Shown one piece after another: positions 15,651-24,645 of a DNA stretch of 64,000 nt. Origin of the DNA: Scybalenecus merdavium (lineage in GTDB: Bacteria; Bacillota; Clostridia; Oscillospirales; Acutalibacteraceae); NCBI GenBank assembly GCA_018714405.1, contig DVNM01000042.1:1-64000 (forward strand), read 5' to 3'. A model generated the notes under the pieces. That model was given only the letters and a program-made list of their open reading frames with translations, searched no databases and was not told the DNA's origin. The position numbers were made by a program, and so were the translations under genes. Every line of letters begins with the position of its first letter. Positions within the stretch are counted from its first letter, which is position 1.

Positions 15651-17990
15651 TCAGTCTCTGTACTCTTCGGTGATATAGACCTCAAACGTGTCGCCGACGA
15701 CGATGTCGTTCCAGTCCTTGAGCGAGATACCGCACTCGTAGCCGGAGGAAACTTCCTTGGCGTCGTCCTTAAAACGCTTGAGGGAGGCGATCGGCGCTTC
15801 GCCGATCTGCTTGCCGCCGCGCAGGATGCGGCACTTGCCCTCGCGGCGCACCACACCGCCCGTCACCAGCGAACCGGCAATGGTGCCGGCCGTGGACACC
15901 TTGTAGACTTCGCGCACTTCGACGGTGCCGATGTCCACGTCGCGGTACTTCGGCGCGCGCATGCCGCGCATAGCGTCCGTAATATCATTAATGAGGTCGT
16001 AAATGATCGAATACGTTTTGATCTCGATGCCGTCGCGCTGCGCATTGTCGGCCGCGCTCGGATCTACACCGACGTTGAAGCCGATGATCATGGCGCCGGA
16101 GGCCGAGGCCAGCATCACATCGTTTTCGTTCACGGCGCCGACGCCGCCCAGAATGATGTTGACGCGCACTTCGTCGTTTTCGATCTTCATAAGGCTTTGC
16201 TTCACAGCCTCCACAGAACCCTGCACGTCGGCCTTGACGATCAGGCAGAGCTCTTTCATGCTGCCTTCGTTCAGCGCATCGAACAGGTTGTCGAGGCTGA
16301 CGGCCGGGCCATGACCAAGGCGCTGCGTTTTTTCTTTTTCGCGGCGCTGTTCGACCAGCTGGCGTGCCAGACGTTCGTCAGACGCAACGTCGAACGTGTC
16401 GCCGCTCATCGGGGCGCTGTCCAGACCCATGATCTCCACCGGTACGGAAGGGCCGGCCGAGTTGATCTTTTTGCCGCGGAAGTCGACCATAGCGCGGATC
16501 TTGCCGACCGAAGTGCCGGCCACAACGATGTCGCCCGTGCGCAGCGTGCCGTTTTGCACAAGCAGCGTGGCGATGGGGCCGCGGCCCTTGTCGAGCTTCG
16601 CTTCAATGACCACGCCCTTAGCAGCGCGGTCCGGATTGGCGCGCAGCTCGCTCATTTCGGCAACGAGCAGGATCGTTTCAAGCAGTTTGTCAAGCCCCAT
16701 GCCCGTTTTGGCCGAGACCGGCACGCAGATGACGTCGCCGCCCCATTCCTCGGGCACGAGCGAATACTCGGTCAGCTGCTGCATGACGCGCTGGGGATCG
16801 GCGCCCTCTTTGTCCATTTTATTGATGGCGACGATGATCTCGACGCCGGCGGCTTTGGCATGGTTGATGGCCTCTACCGTCTGCGGCATGATGCCGTCGT
16901 CGGCCGCAACGACCAGCACGGCAATATCGGTGGCCATGGCGCCGCGGGCACGCATGGCCGTGAATGCGGCGTGGCCGGGCGTGTCGAGGAACGTGATGCG
17001 CTGACCGCCGCAGTTGACCTGATAAGCGCCGATGTGCTGTGTGATGCCGCCGGCCTCCGTATCGGTCACGCTGGTGTGGCGGATCGCATCCAGGATCGAC
17101 GTTTTGCCGTGGTCCACATGACCCATGACGCAGACGACCGGGCTTCTGGGCACGGTGTTCTCGTCGGTGTCCTGCGTGTCCTCAATGATCTGCTCTTCAA
17201 TGGAGCGTTCGACCTTTTTCTCGACCTTTGCGCCAAGTTCGATCGCAATGATCTCAGCCGTGTCAAAGTCGATCGTTTCGTTGATCGTGGCCGTAACGCC
17301 GAGCTGGAACGCCTTTTTGATGACCTCGGCCGCCGTCATGCGCAGAAGCGAAGCCAGCTCGCCGATCGTGATCTCCTCCGGGATCTTCACAACGATCTGC
17401 TGCTTTTTGCGCTGCTCCTTGATGCGGGCAAGACGCTGCTGCTCCGTTTCGCGCTTGGAGTGGGCGTGCATGCCCTGCGGGCGCTTTTTGCGGTACTGCT
17501 TGCTCTTTTGGTTGAGCTTTTGCTTGGTGGAAAGGTCGCTTATGGAACGCGACGGCGCAATATCCTCATACTTCTGGTTGTATTTTTCCAGGTCGACATT
17601 GCTGGAGCGCGTGTCTACATGGTGCGCCGCGCCCTTGGTGCGCGCCTGCGGCACCGTTTCGGCCTTTTTCTTGGCCTTTTCTTCGGCACGCTTTGCAGCC
17701 TGCTCCGCCATCTGCAAAATGGCGGCCTGCGCCTGCTGCTTTTTGCTTTGCTGTTTTTTGGCAGGCTTTTGACCGCCCTTTTTGGCAAAGCGTTCCAGAT
17801 ATTTATCGGCATCGTCGATAACAGACGACGCAGTCAGCTTGTCGATGATGATATCAAGGTCCTGTTCCGTAAGGACGTTGTTGGCTTTTTTCGGCGGGCC
17901 GTCTGTATAATCGGCCAGAAGGTCGATCAGCTCTTTGTTCTTTTTGCCGAAATCTGCCGCAACGTCTGAAAGCTTTTGTTTTATTACCAT
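15651..17990 (-). CDS. infB: Translation initiation factor IF-2
   Basis: IF-2 places initiator tRNA on the 30S subunit and drives subunit joining by GTP hydrolysis. The 779-residue protein has a Lys/Ala/Gln-rich N-terminal region with coiled-coil tendency, an IF2 N-domain, the G domain with GHVDHGKTSIL, DTPGHAAF and NKMD, and a C-terminal half with the fMet-tRNA-binding domain. The ATG at 17990 lies eight bases after GGAGG; a TTG two codons upstream is too close to that site. Confidence 0.97.
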   Translation of the reverse strand: MVIKQKLSDVAADFGKKNKELIDLLADYTDGPPKKANNVLTEQDLDIIIDKLTASSVIDDADKYLERFAKKGGQKPAKKQQSKKQQAQAAILQMAEQAAKRAEEKAKKKAETVPQARTKGAAHHVDTRSSNVDLEKYNQKYEDIAPSRSISDLSTKQKLNQKSKQYRKKRPQGMHAHSKRETEQQRLARIKEQRKKQQIVVKIPEEITIGELASLLRMTAAEVIKKAFQLGVTATINETIDFDTAEIIAIELGAKVEKKVERSIEEQIIEDTQDTDENTVPRSPVVCVMGHVDHGKTSILDAIRHTSVTDTEAGGITQHIGAYQVNCGGQRITFLDTPGHAAFTAMRARGAMATDIAVLVVAADDGIMPQTVEAINHAKAAGVEIIVAINKMDKEGADPQRVMQQLTEYSLVPEEWGGDVICVPVSAKTGMGLDKLLETILLVAEMSELRANPDRAAKGVVIEAKLDKGRGPIATLLVQNGTLRTGDIVVAGTSVGKIRAMVDFRGKKINSAGPSVPVEIMGLDSAPMSGDTFDVASDERLARQLVEQRREKEKTQRLGHGPAVSLDNLFDALNEGSMKELCLIVKADVQGSVEAVKQSLMKIENDEVRVNIILGGVGAVNENDVMLASASGAMIIGFNVGVDPSAADNAQRDGIEIKTYSIIYDLINDITDAMRGMRAPKYRDVDIGTVEVREVYKVSTAGTIAGSLVTGGVVRREGKCRILRGGKQIGEAPIASLKRFKDDAKEVSSGYECGISLKDWNDIVVGDTFEVYITEEYRD

Positions 17991-18014
17991 AAACAAATCC
18001 TCCTTGATGATAGT

Positions 18015-18329
18015 CTATTGTTTGTCTGCCAGTTTTTGGATGCCGTCTGCAAAATGCCGGTCCTCTATGCTCAGGATGCCGCAGCGCAGCCCTGTTTTTG
18101 CATAAAGCGCCTGCATGGTGCAGCCCAGCGGGTAAAACGGAGCGGCCAGATGGTGTTTGGCAGACAGGTGCTGTATTTCTCTGACCAGTCGTTCAGAAGC
18201 GTCCGCACAGTACAAAATGCACTTTGCGCGGCGCGCAACAATGGATTTCACAGTGGCGTCGTGCCCGGCGCGCAGCACACCGGCGCGCCTTGCAAGCCCA
18301 AGCATGGACAGCAGCTTATCACTCGCCAT
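18015..18329 (-). CDS. ylxQ: L7Ae-family ribosomal protein YlxQ
   Basis: A 104-residue L7Ae/L30e/S12e-type RNA-binding protein, of the YlxQ group that binds kink-turn-like RNA. Visible features are KLLSMLGLARRAGVLRAGHD at the start and the ASERLVREIQ segment. The ATG at 18329 overlaps the ylxR end by 11 bases. Its place between ylxR and infB is conserved in Bacillota. Its physiological target is not defined by this sequence. Confidence 0.9.
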   Translation of the reverse strand: MASDKLLSMLGLARRAGVLRAGHDATVKSIVARRAKCILYCADASERLVREIQHLSAKHHLAAPFYPLGCTMQALYAKTGLRCGILSIEDRHFADGIQKLADKQ

Positions 18330-18588
18330 TTTCGAGTTCCTGCCTGAGTTCGTCATAGATCTCTTCGCCAAGCTGCATTTGGAACACACGGTCAAACGCA
18401 TGTTTTTTGAGCGCCGTTTTCAGGCAGCTTTCCTTGCAGCAAAGATACGCGCCGCGGCCGGACTTTTTACCGGTTTTGTCGATCGATATTTCACCTTCAG
18501 GGCTTTTGACCACGCGGATCAGCTGGCGCTTTTCAAAGCGCTGCCGGCAGCCGGCGCACATACGCATCGGCACATGCTTTTCTTTCAC
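18319..18588 (-). CDS. ylxR: YlxR/RnpM family RNA-binding protein (DUF448)
   Basis: An 89-residue basic protein with the family motif PMRMCAGCRQRFEKRQLIRV and GRGAYLCCKESCLKTALKK. YlxR is a nucleic-acid-binding protein; homologues have been reported to bind RNase P RNA and to affect metabolic gene expression. It follows nusA by about 23 bases and overlaps ylxQ. Confidence 0.93.
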   Translation of the reverse strand: MKEKHVPMRMCAGCRQRFEKRQLIRVVKSPEGEISIDKTGKKSGRGAYLCCKESCLKTALKKHAFDRVFQMQLGEEIYDELRQELENGE

Positions 18589-18611
18589 AACGTCACACCC
18601 TTATCTAAAAA

Positions 18612-19673
18612 TTATTCTTCGCTCTGGCCGGTGTAAAAGCCGCTTTCCGGCTTGATGTCGATCTTCCAGCCGGTGAGCTTGGCCGCCAGGCGCACATTCT
18701 GCCCCTTGTTGCCGATGGCCAGGCTGAGCTGACCGTCCGGCACGGTCACGCGGCAGGACTTCACGTCCTCGTCCAAAATTTCCACGCCGAGCACCTCGCT
18801 GGGTGCAAGCGCGGCCGCAATGAACTGCGCCGGGTCTTCACTGTACTGCACAATGTCGATTTTTTCACCGCCGAGCGCATCCACAATGGCGGAAACACGC
18901 TGGCCCCTGGGGCCGATGCAGGAACCGACGGGGTCCACATCTGCCTCGCGGCTGTAGACCGCGATCTTGGTGCGGGAGCCGGCCTCACGCGAAACGGACT
19001 TGATCTCGATGGTGCCGTCGTAAATTTCAGGCACCTCCGTCTCAAACAGGCGGCGCACAAGACCCGGATGCGTTCTGGAAATCATGATCTTGGGGCCTTT
19101 GCCGCTTTCCTTTACATCCACGACAAAGATTTTGATGAGCGAATCCTCTTTCAGCACTTCGCCCGGCACCTGCTCGGCGCGCGGCAGAACGGCCTCGTTC
19201 TTGCCGATCTCCAGCGTGGCGTTGCCGGTGATCGGATCGATCTTCACAACGCGGGCCGTGAGCAGTTCCTGGTTTTTGCTCTGGAACTCTTTATACATCT
19301 GGCTGCGCTCCGCCTCTTTAATGCCCTGGCGGATCACATGCTTGGCCGTCTGCGCAACGACACGGCCCAGGTTTTTCGTTTTGATCGGAATGTCGACCGT
19401 GCCGCCGACCTTGGCGCTTTTTTTGATCTGCTGCGCCTGCTCCAGTGTCAGATCGGTGTCGGGGTCCTCGATCTCTTCCACAACATTTTTTGTGGCATAG
19501 ACCTTGACCTTCTGCTTTTCGGGGTCAATGTCGCAGTGCACGATGTCTTTGCCGCCAAAATCATGTTTGGCCGCCACGACGATGGCCGCCGCGATCTTTT
19601 CGTACAGATAGTCGGCCGGAATGTTCTTTTCCTGCTCGATCATTTTGACTGCCTCAAAAAATTCCTTACTCAT
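18612..19673 (-). CDS. nusA: Transcription termination/antitermination factor NusA
   Basis: NusA modulates RNA polymerase pausing, termination and antitermination. The 353-residue form is the Bacillota type without the C-terminal acidic repeats: an N-terminal RNAP-binding domain (FEAVKMIEQEKNI), an S1 domain, then two KH domains (SRTHPGLVRRLFETEVPEI, CIGPRGQRVSAIVDAL, and AIGNKGQNVRLAAKLTGW). The start is the ATG at 19673, which overlaps the end of rimP; the longer open frame upstream lies inside rimP. Confidence 0.97.
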   Translation of the reverse strand: MSKEFFEAVKMIEQEKNIPADYLYEKIAAAIVVAAKHDFGGKDIVHCDIDPEKQKVKVYATKNVVEEIEDPDTDLTLEQAQQIKKSAKVGGTVDIPIKTKNLGRVVAQTAKHVIRQGIKEAERSQMYKEFQSKNQELLTARVVKIDPITGNATLEIGKNEAVLPRAEQVPGEVLKEDSLIKIFVVDVKESGKGPKIMISRTHPGLVRRLFETEVPEIYDGTIEIKSVSREAGSRTKIAVYSREADVDPVGSCIGPRGQRVSAIVDALGGEKIDIVQYSEDPAQFIAAALAPSEVLGVEILDEDVKSCRVTVPDGQLSLAIGNKGQNVRLAAKLTGWKIDIKPESGFYTGQSEE

Positions 19674-20181
19674 TTTTTCCGTTTTCCTCCTCGATGTCGA
19701 TTGGCTTTTTAAAGTCATCCATATCAAAATCGTCCAGCTTAACGAAGGACGTTTCTTTTTTTGCAAACTGCTGCGTTTCGCCGCCCGCGAGGCGCAGCGT
19801 GAGCACACCGCCGTCATACGCCTCCAGCACGCCGGCAAAATCGCGCACGCCGTCGCGCGGGCGCGTCGTGCGCAGCATGACCGGGCAGCCGATGCTCTTT
19901 TCAAAATGCGCGTCTTTCGTCAGGGCACGTTCGATGCCGGGCGACGAGACCTCCAGCATATAGCTGGTGCTGATCAGGTCCGCATCGTCGAGCGGCTTGG
20001 TAACGGCGCGCGTAAGCGCCACGCAGTCGTCAAGCGACACGCCGCCGGATTTGTCGATAAATATGCGCAGGTACCACTGCGACCCCTCTTTGACATACTG
20101 CACATCCCAGATGTCGAGCCCGAGCGACTGGGCAAAAGGCGCCGCCAGCTGTGCCACGCGGCTTGCAATGTTGCCGGCCAT
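19666..20181 (-). CDS. rimP: Ribosome maturation factor RimP
   Basis: RimP, 171 residues, assists 30S assembly. It shows the family core LDIWDVQYVKEGSQWYLRIF, GVSLDDCVALTRAV and YMLEVSSPGIERAL, and an SH3-like C-terminal domain. The ATG at 20181 is preceded by GGAGGGAG. It is the first gene of the rimP-nusA-ylxR-ylxQ-infB-rbfA-nrnA-truB-ribF-HAD run. Confidence 0.96.
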   Translation of the reverse strand: MAGNIASRVAQLAAPFAQSLGLDIWDVQYVKEGSQWYLRIFIDKSGGVSLDDCVALTRAVTKPLDDADLISTSYMLEVSSPGIERALTKDAHFEKSIGCPVMLRTTRPRDGVRDFAGVLEAYDGGVLTLRLAGGETQQFAKKETSFVKLDDFDMDDFKKPIDIEEENGKNE

Positions 20182-20213
20182 AAACTCCCTCCAAAAAGTC
20201 CCCATAATAATTT

Positions 20214-20239
20214 GAGAGCGAGCCTTGCGGCTCACTCTC
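20214..20239 (-). promoter_or_regulatory. Leader hairpin of the rimP-nusA-infB operon
   Basis: GAGAGTGAGCC and GGCTCGCTCTC form an 11-bp stem closed by a GCAA tetraloop on the minus strand. The one non-Watson-Crick pair is a U-G wobble only in the minus-strand RNA, which supports a role as RNA in the transcript ahead of rimP. No T tract follows, so it is not a terminator. It may be an autoregulatory or stabilising 5' element. Confidence 0.6.
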
Positions 20240-20267
20240 ATCCTGAGAACATTGAATTACCATATAC

Positions 20268-20295
20268 ATAATAGCACAACGCCGAAAAATGTCAA
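20268..20295 (-). promoter_or_regulatory. Promoter of the rimP-nusA-infB operon
   Basis: TTGACA (complement of 20290-20295), 16-base spacer, TATTAT (complement of 20268-20273). About 80 bases of leader with a strong hairpin follow before rimP. Confidence 0.85.
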
Positions 20296-20357
20296 GCAAA
20301 ACTTTATTTTATATTTAAAATATATAAATTAAAGCCTGAAAGAACGCACTGCAGGGG

Positions 20358-20399
20358 CAAAAAAGCACAAAAGCGCAGCCGCAAACGCGGCCGCGCTTT
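20358..20399 (-). terminator. Intrinsic terminator of the M28 peptidase gene
   Basis: A 13-bp stem (20387-20399 with 20370-20382, one wobble pair) with a GTTT loop, followed on the minus strand by a T-rich stretch; starts 13 bases past the stop codon at 20413. Confidence 0.8.
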
Positions 20400-20412
20400 A
20401 AACGTAACGAAC

Positions 20413-21678
20413 TTATTTATCGGTCACCTTGGGCAGACCTTCCTTGTCGTACATGCAGACGGCTTCGGTCATGACCTCGATACCAAGGGCAATGGCTTCC
20501 GGCACAAGGTTTTCCGGGTTGTCCAGACGCGTGTGGTAATAACGCGGCGGCGCCGGGTCCATGGCGGCAAAGCCGGTGGCCGGGATGCCGCGCTGCGTGA
20601 ACGCAGCCGCGTCGCAGCCGCCTATGTAAATGGACTCATACTTCAAATCCAGCCCGCAGTTTGCACCGGCGTTTTTAACAAGCGTTTTGGCGCCGGCATG
20701 GTGCCTGAGCGTACCGGAAAGGTCGCGGTCATAAACCGCGATGGTGTCCAGGTCGCGGAATGTGTCGCAGGCCACGACACAGGTGGGGATTGCCTTCATC
20801 TCGTCCTCATGCGCTTTGACATAAGCCTTGGCGCCGCGCAGGCCGGCCTCTTCCGAACCGGAGCAGATGACAACGACCTCTGTGTTTTCAAAGCGGATGC
20901 CCGCTTCGTCGAGCGCCTTGACAACGCCCATGCCGACATAGCAGCCGGTCAGGTTGTCGGAAGCGCCGGGCACGCTCTTCGTCCAGCTCTGGAAGAAGAG
21001 GAACGCAAGTTCGAACGGCACGAACACGCAGGAGACGACGAAAAACAGGATAAAGAACCAGCGGGCACTTTCAATGTCGGCAGCCGGAGAACCTTTGCCG
21101 ACGATGATGCACACCAGCGCAAAGATGGTGTCGACCACAAGACCGACAACGGCCGGGATCTCGACAAAAAGCTTTGCCTGCAGGCCGCCCATCAGGTAGT
21201 TGAGCGTCCATTCAAACTGGCTGTCGGCATGGCCGACGATGATGAAGCGCTGCTTGACCTCGCCCGTAGGCTTTCTTTTGGCGACCAGGTTGTGGGAAGT
21301 CTGCTTCGGGAAAAGCTTGTCGTCAAACTGACGGTACATCAAAAACTCAAAAAGAAGCGGCACGAAAGCCAGAATGCACAGCATGAAGGCCGCAATGGGG
21401 CTTAAAAACCAGTTGACAAACACGCTGGCCACACCACAGACGACCGTAAACGGAATAAAGCCCATAAAACCCTGGCGGTGCACCTCGAACGGCTCGATCG
21501 AAGTTTCCTCGCAGTAATTTTTCAGGTCCTTTTCCATCCATTTCTGCGCGCGCAGCTCCTCCGGGCTGCCCGGTTTTCTGGGGCCGATCTTTTCGCAGAT
21601 CTTTGTGATTCCGGACACAGAATACTTGGCCTGCTTTTCGATGTCGATGGAATTGCTGTACTCAAGTGCAACTTTCAT
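20413..21678 (-). CDS. Membrane-embedded M28-family metallopeptidase
   Basis: A 421-residue M28 zinc peptidase-like protein. Metal ligands are visible as GHAD (near residue 149), SDNLTG, the catalytic and ligand pair in SGSEEAGLRGA, an Asp in VACDTF and a late His in RYYHTRLDN. Unusually, hydrophobic segments (about residues 70-113, 170-193 and 205-230) interrupt the chain between the N-terminal cap and the catalytic half, so it is probably membrane-bound. Which side the active site faces is unclear. It has its own promoter and terminator. Substrate unknown; aminopeptidase action is the family's norm. Confidence 0.85.
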   Translation of the reverse strand: MKVALEYSNSIDIEKQAKYSVSGITKICEKIGPRKPGSPEELRAQKWMEKDLKNYCEETSIEPFEVHRQGFMGFIPFTVVCGVASVFVNWFLSPIAAFMLCILAFVPLLFEFLMYRQFDDKLFPKQTSHNLVAKRKPTGEVKQRFIIVGHADSQFEWTLNYLMGGLQAKLFVEIPAVVGLVVDTIFALVCIIVGKGSPAADIESARWFFILFFVVSCVFVPFELAFLFFQSWTKSVPGASDNLTGCYVGMGVVKALDEAGIRFENTEVVVICSGSEEAGLRGAKAYVKAHEDEMKAIPTCVVACDTFRDLDTIAVYDRDLSGTLRHHAGAKTLVKNAGANCGLDLKYESIYIGGCDAAAFTQRGIPATGFAAMDPAPPRYYHTRLDNPENLVPEAIALGIEVMTEAVCMYDKEGLPKVTDK

Positions 21679-21739
21679 GACTACTCCTCATTTCCAGCCG
21701 GGGACCTGAGCCGCCGGCTTAATTTAATAATTTATTTAT

Positions 21740-21769
21740 ATAATAGCATTCAGTACAGTCCAATGTCAA
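21740..21769 (-). promoter_or_regulatory. Promoter of the M28 peptidase gene
   Basis: TTGACA (complement of 21764-21769), 18-base spacer, TATTAT (complement of 21740-21745). The surrounding 200 bases between the two minus-strand genes are A/T-rich and hold nothing else I recognise. Confidence 0.75.
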
Positions 21770-21876
21770 CAAAATGTCCGGAAAATGTTAAAAAAATTTT
21801 AATGCCTATTGTACATCTGTGCAAAAACAAACGGTTTTCGCAGAATTTTGCACCCCGGCATTTGAAAGCAAACCGG

Positions 21877-23127
21877 TCAGTCCAACTTATAAACAAACAG
21901 ACCGGACAGAAGCTTTGGCTCGAACCAGGTGGATTTCGGCGGCATAATGCGGCCGGCGTCTGCGATCGCCATGAGTTCCTCGACCGAAACCGGGAAAAGC
22001 GAAAACGCAACGCGCATATCCTTCGCTGTGCGCCGTTCCAGTTCGACCATGCCGCGCACGCCGCCGACAAAGTCAATGCGCGCGTCACGGCGCGGGTCTT
22101 CAATGCCGAGCACGGGCGCAAGCAGATTATTCTGCAAAATACTGACATCGAGCGACTCGACCGGGTCAGACTCGTCTATAAACTCGGGCCTGGCCTCCAG
22201 TTCATACCACTTTTTGTCCAGATACATGCCGAATGTGTGGCGCTTAAACGGCTTATAGCTTTTGAACGGGCCGCCGGTGCGCTCGCTGATCGAAAAGCGT
22301 TCGCCGACCTTTTGCAGAAACGCATCTGCTTCCAGGCCGTTCAGGTCACGCACAACGCGGTTATAGTCCATGATCTCCAGTTCATTGTGGGCAAAGGCCA
22401 CGCAGAGGAAATAGTTGAACGCCTCCTGCCCGGTATAGCCCGGGTTTTCGGCACGCAGCTTCTGGCCGACATGCACCGCCGAGGCACAGCGGTGATGGCC
22501 GTCAGCAATATAGAGGCTGTCGATCGCGGCAAAATAGGTGCTGATCTTTTCGACCGTTTGTGCATCGTCCACACGCCAGATGGTGTTGTGCACGTCGTAC
22601 TTTTCAAATTCGTAAAGCGGGTGGTGCTCCGACATCCACATGGAGGTCAGCATGTCGAGCGCATGGTTCTGCCGGTAGGTCAGAAAGATCGGGCCGGTGT
22701 CGGCGCCGCACGCCTCAATGTGGCGGATGCGGTCCTGCTCTTTTTCAGCACGGGTCAGCTCGTGGCGCTTGATCTGGCCGTTTAAATACGCATCGATCGA
22801 GGCGCAGCCGGCAATGCCGGTCTGGCTGCGCGCGCCGAGCGTCTGCTTATAGATATAAAAACAAGGCTGTTCGTCCTGCACCAGGCAACCGTCCTGCTCC
22901 AGGCAGGCAAGATTTTGCGCAGCCTGTGTGTAGACAGCGTCGCTGTACGGGTCTGTGTCCGGCGGCATCGTTGCCTCCGCACGGTCGACCGTTAGAAAAG
23001 AATGCGGATTTTCCTGAATCGTGCGGCGCACCTCGTCAGCGCTGACCACATCGTAGGGCAGATCAGCAACGAGCGCCGCGTAGTCCTCTGCCGGACGCAG
23101 GGCGCAAAACGGTTTGAAAACAGCCAT
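21877..23127 (-). CDS. DUF1015 family protein
   Basis: A 416-residue cytoplasmic protein of the DUF1015 family, with the characteristic N-terminus FKPFCALRPAEDYAALVADLPYD, an FLTVDRAE segment, and the highly conserved YIADGHHRCASA in the middle. The family's activity is unsettled; it is often found near serine metabolism genes, but here it follows coaX by 14 bases and so belongs to the panT-coaX operon. Confidence 0.88.
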   Translation of the reverse strand: MAVFKPFCALRPAEDYAALVADLPYDVVSADEVRRTIQENPHSFLTVDRAEATMPPDTDPYSDAVYTQAAQNLACLEQDGCLVQDEQPCFYIYKQTLGARSQTGIAGCASIDAYLNGQIKRHELTRAEKEQDRIRHIEACGADTGPIFLTYRQNHALDMLTSMWMSEHHPLYEFEKYDVHNTIWRVDDAQTVEKISTYFAAIDSLYIADGHHRCASAVHVGQKLRAENPGYTGQEAFNYFLCVAFAHNELEIMDYNRVVRDLNGLEADAFLQKVGERFSISERTGGPFKSYKPFKRHTFGMYLDKKWYELEARPEFIDESDPVESLDVSILQNNLLAPVLGIEDPRRDARIDFVGGVRGMVELERRTAKDMRVAFSLFPVSVEELMAIADAGRIMPPKSTWFEPKLLSGLFVYKLD

Positions 23128-23141
23128 GTTTTTTTACCTCG

Positions 23142-23915
23142 TTATTTTTTTGGTTTGTTTTTATTGTACAGGATACGCAGACCATCCAAAAGAAGGTCGT
23201 TGTCCACTGTTGTTTCACAGGTGCAATATTTGGCGATCATGGGGCCGAAGCCGCCGGTCAGCACAACAAAGGCTTTTTCGCCAAGCTCCTGCTCAAACCG
23301 GTGCACGAGCCCGTCGATCATGGCGGCTGTGCCAAACACAGCGCCGGAATTCATGCAGTCGGCCGTGTTGGTGCCGATGGCCTTTTCGGGCGCGCCGAGA
23401 TGGATCTGCGGCAGCTGGGCCGTAGAGCCGCTGAGCGCATTTAACGCCGTTTTGATGCCACAGGCAATGGCGCCGCCGCGGTACGCACCGCTGCTGTCGA
23501 TAACGGAAACGGTGATGGCCGTGCCGAGGTCGCAGACGATCTGCGGCAGCGGGTACTTGGCAATGCTGGCCGCCGTGGCCACGACCATGTCGGCCCCGAG
23601 TTCACCGGGGTTGTCGATTTTGATGTTGATGCCGGTCTTCAGACCCGGGCCGACGATCAGCGGCCGGCAGCCGGTCAGCAGGCGCACGGCCTCGGCCAGC
23701 GTCTGCGAAAGCGGCGGCACGACCGAAGAGATGATGCCGCCGTCGATCTTTTTGGCATCTATATTGCGCACATGAAAGACAGACGAAAGCTTGATGGCGT
23801 ATTCATCGGCCGTTTCATGGATATTCGTGGTAAGCCGGCACTCAAACACCAGCGTGTCGCCGTCAAAAACGCCGAGCACGATGTTGGTGTTGCCGACATC
23901 TATTGTTAAAATCAT
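23142..23915 (-). CDS. coaX: Type III pantothenate kinase
   Basis: CoaX phosphorylates pantothenate, the first step of coenzyme A synthesis, needs a monovalent cation, and is not feedback-inhibited by CoA. The 257-residue protein has the ASKHA phosphate loop TIDVGNTNIVLGVF at the start, ELGADMVVATAA, CDLGTAITVSVID and VLTGGFGPMIA. The ATG at 23915 overlaps the stop of the upstream ECF S component (ATGA), pairing uptake and phosphorylation of the same vitamin. Confidence 0.95.
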   Translation of the reverse strand: MILTIDVGNTNIVLGVFDGDTLVFECRLTTNIHETADEYAIKLSSVFHVRNIDAKKIDGGIISSVVPPLSQTLAEAVRLLTGCRPLIVGPGLKTGINIKIDNPGELGADMVVATAASIAKYPLPQIVCDLGTAITVSVIDSSGAYRGGAIACGIKTALNALSGSTAQLPQIHLGAPEKAIGTNTADCMNSGAVFGTAAMIDGLVHRFEQELGEKAFVVLTGGFGPMIAKYCTCETTVDNDLLLDGLRILYNKNKPKK

Positions 23916-24523
23916 ACCTGTTCCACCCGATTGATTTTTGCTTTGGAAAGGGCTTTGGCGACCGCGCCGCCGAGCACACAGCACGCCGGCATTTCCAGCG
24001 CACCGTTCAGACCCACAAAAGTAACGGCAAACGCAAACACGTTGACGCCGCCGACGTTGAGCGACTGGATGTAATCGGTGTTCCAGAAGCACAAAAGCAG
24101 CACGCCCATAAACAGCAGCGTATTGAGCAGCGCCGTGCACAAGCCGGTGACAAAGTAGCCCACCGTTCTCGTTTTGTCGATTTTTGCAATGGCTTTAAAA
24201 ATCAGGCCGGCCAGCCAGCCGACAGCCGCGCGCGTGGGCACACAGACCAAGAAGGTCAAAAACGCATTGATGCCCAGCAGCTGCGCCCCAAAGGCGCTGA
24301 GGCCGAAAACGCACTGCAAAAACGATGTGATGCCGAATGCAAGGCCGAGCACGGCTCCTGCTCCGGGACCCATGACCATGGCACCGATCGCGACAGGCAC
24401 GGTGATCAGGCTGATCTCAAGCCCGCCGGTGCGGATGTAACCAAGGCCGGTGAACGCCATAACGATGATGATGGCGATGAGGATGCCAAGCTGCGTCATC
24501 CTCAGGATCTTTTGGTTTTTCAT
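23912..24523 (-). CDS. panT: ECF transporter S component, probably pantothenate-specific
   Basis: A 203-residue membrane protein with six hydrophobic segments, the size and look of an S component that hands substrate to a shared ECF energizing module (not encoded here). Recognisable are the basic N-terminus followed by TQLGILIAIIIVMAF and the GLEISLITVPVAIGAMVMGP and FGITSFLQ segments. Four-base overlap with coaX makes pantothenate the best substrate guess. The start at 24523 is preceded by a GAAAGGAA site; the longer frame upstream is leader. Confidence 0.8.
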   Translation of the reverse strand: MKNQKILRMTQLGILIAIIIVMAFTGLGYIRTGGLEISLITVPVAIGAMVMGPGAGAVLGLAFGITSFLQCVFGLSAFGAQLLGINAFLTFLVCVPTRAAVGWLAGLIFKAIAKIDKTRTVGYFVTGLCTALLNTLLFMGVLLLCFWNTDYIQSLNVGGVNVFAFAVTFVGLNGALEMPACCVLGGAVAKALSKAKINRVEQV

Positions 24524-24587
24524 ATTCAGTTTCCTTTCTGCTGCTGTTCCGGAATTGGCATAACGCCTAAGGATACAGCGCAAGGTC

Positions 24588-24616
24588 ATTATACAATGAA
24601 TATGAAAAAAAGTAAA
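24588..24616 (-). promoter_or_regulatory. Promoter of panT-coaX-DUF1015
   Basis: TTTACT (complement of 24611-24616), 17-base spacer, TATAAT (complement of 24588-24593). The -35 lies only four bases from the left direct repeat of the IS element, so the insertion replaced all sequence upstream of the promoter. Confidence 0.75.
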
Positions 24617-24620
24617 GCCA

Positions 24621-24645
24621 TATCCGCTTTCTGCGCATTTTTGCG
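24621..24645 (+). repeat. Left 25-bp direct repeat flanking the IS element
   Basis: Identical to 25735-25759. It abuts the left end of the element (TGTAG) exactly, which is the geometry of a target-site duplication, though 25 bp is long for an IS. Confidence 0.85.

Noticed and set aside
16197..17969. A 590-codon open frame opposite infB
   Set aside because: It is the antisense shadow of a GC-rich, strongly conserved gene; it lacks a ribosome site, and its composition (His/Arg/Val/Asp-rich) is typical of such shadows. Similar long shadows opposite pckG, mfd, lacZ, secA, tsaD and hydG were dropped for the same reason.
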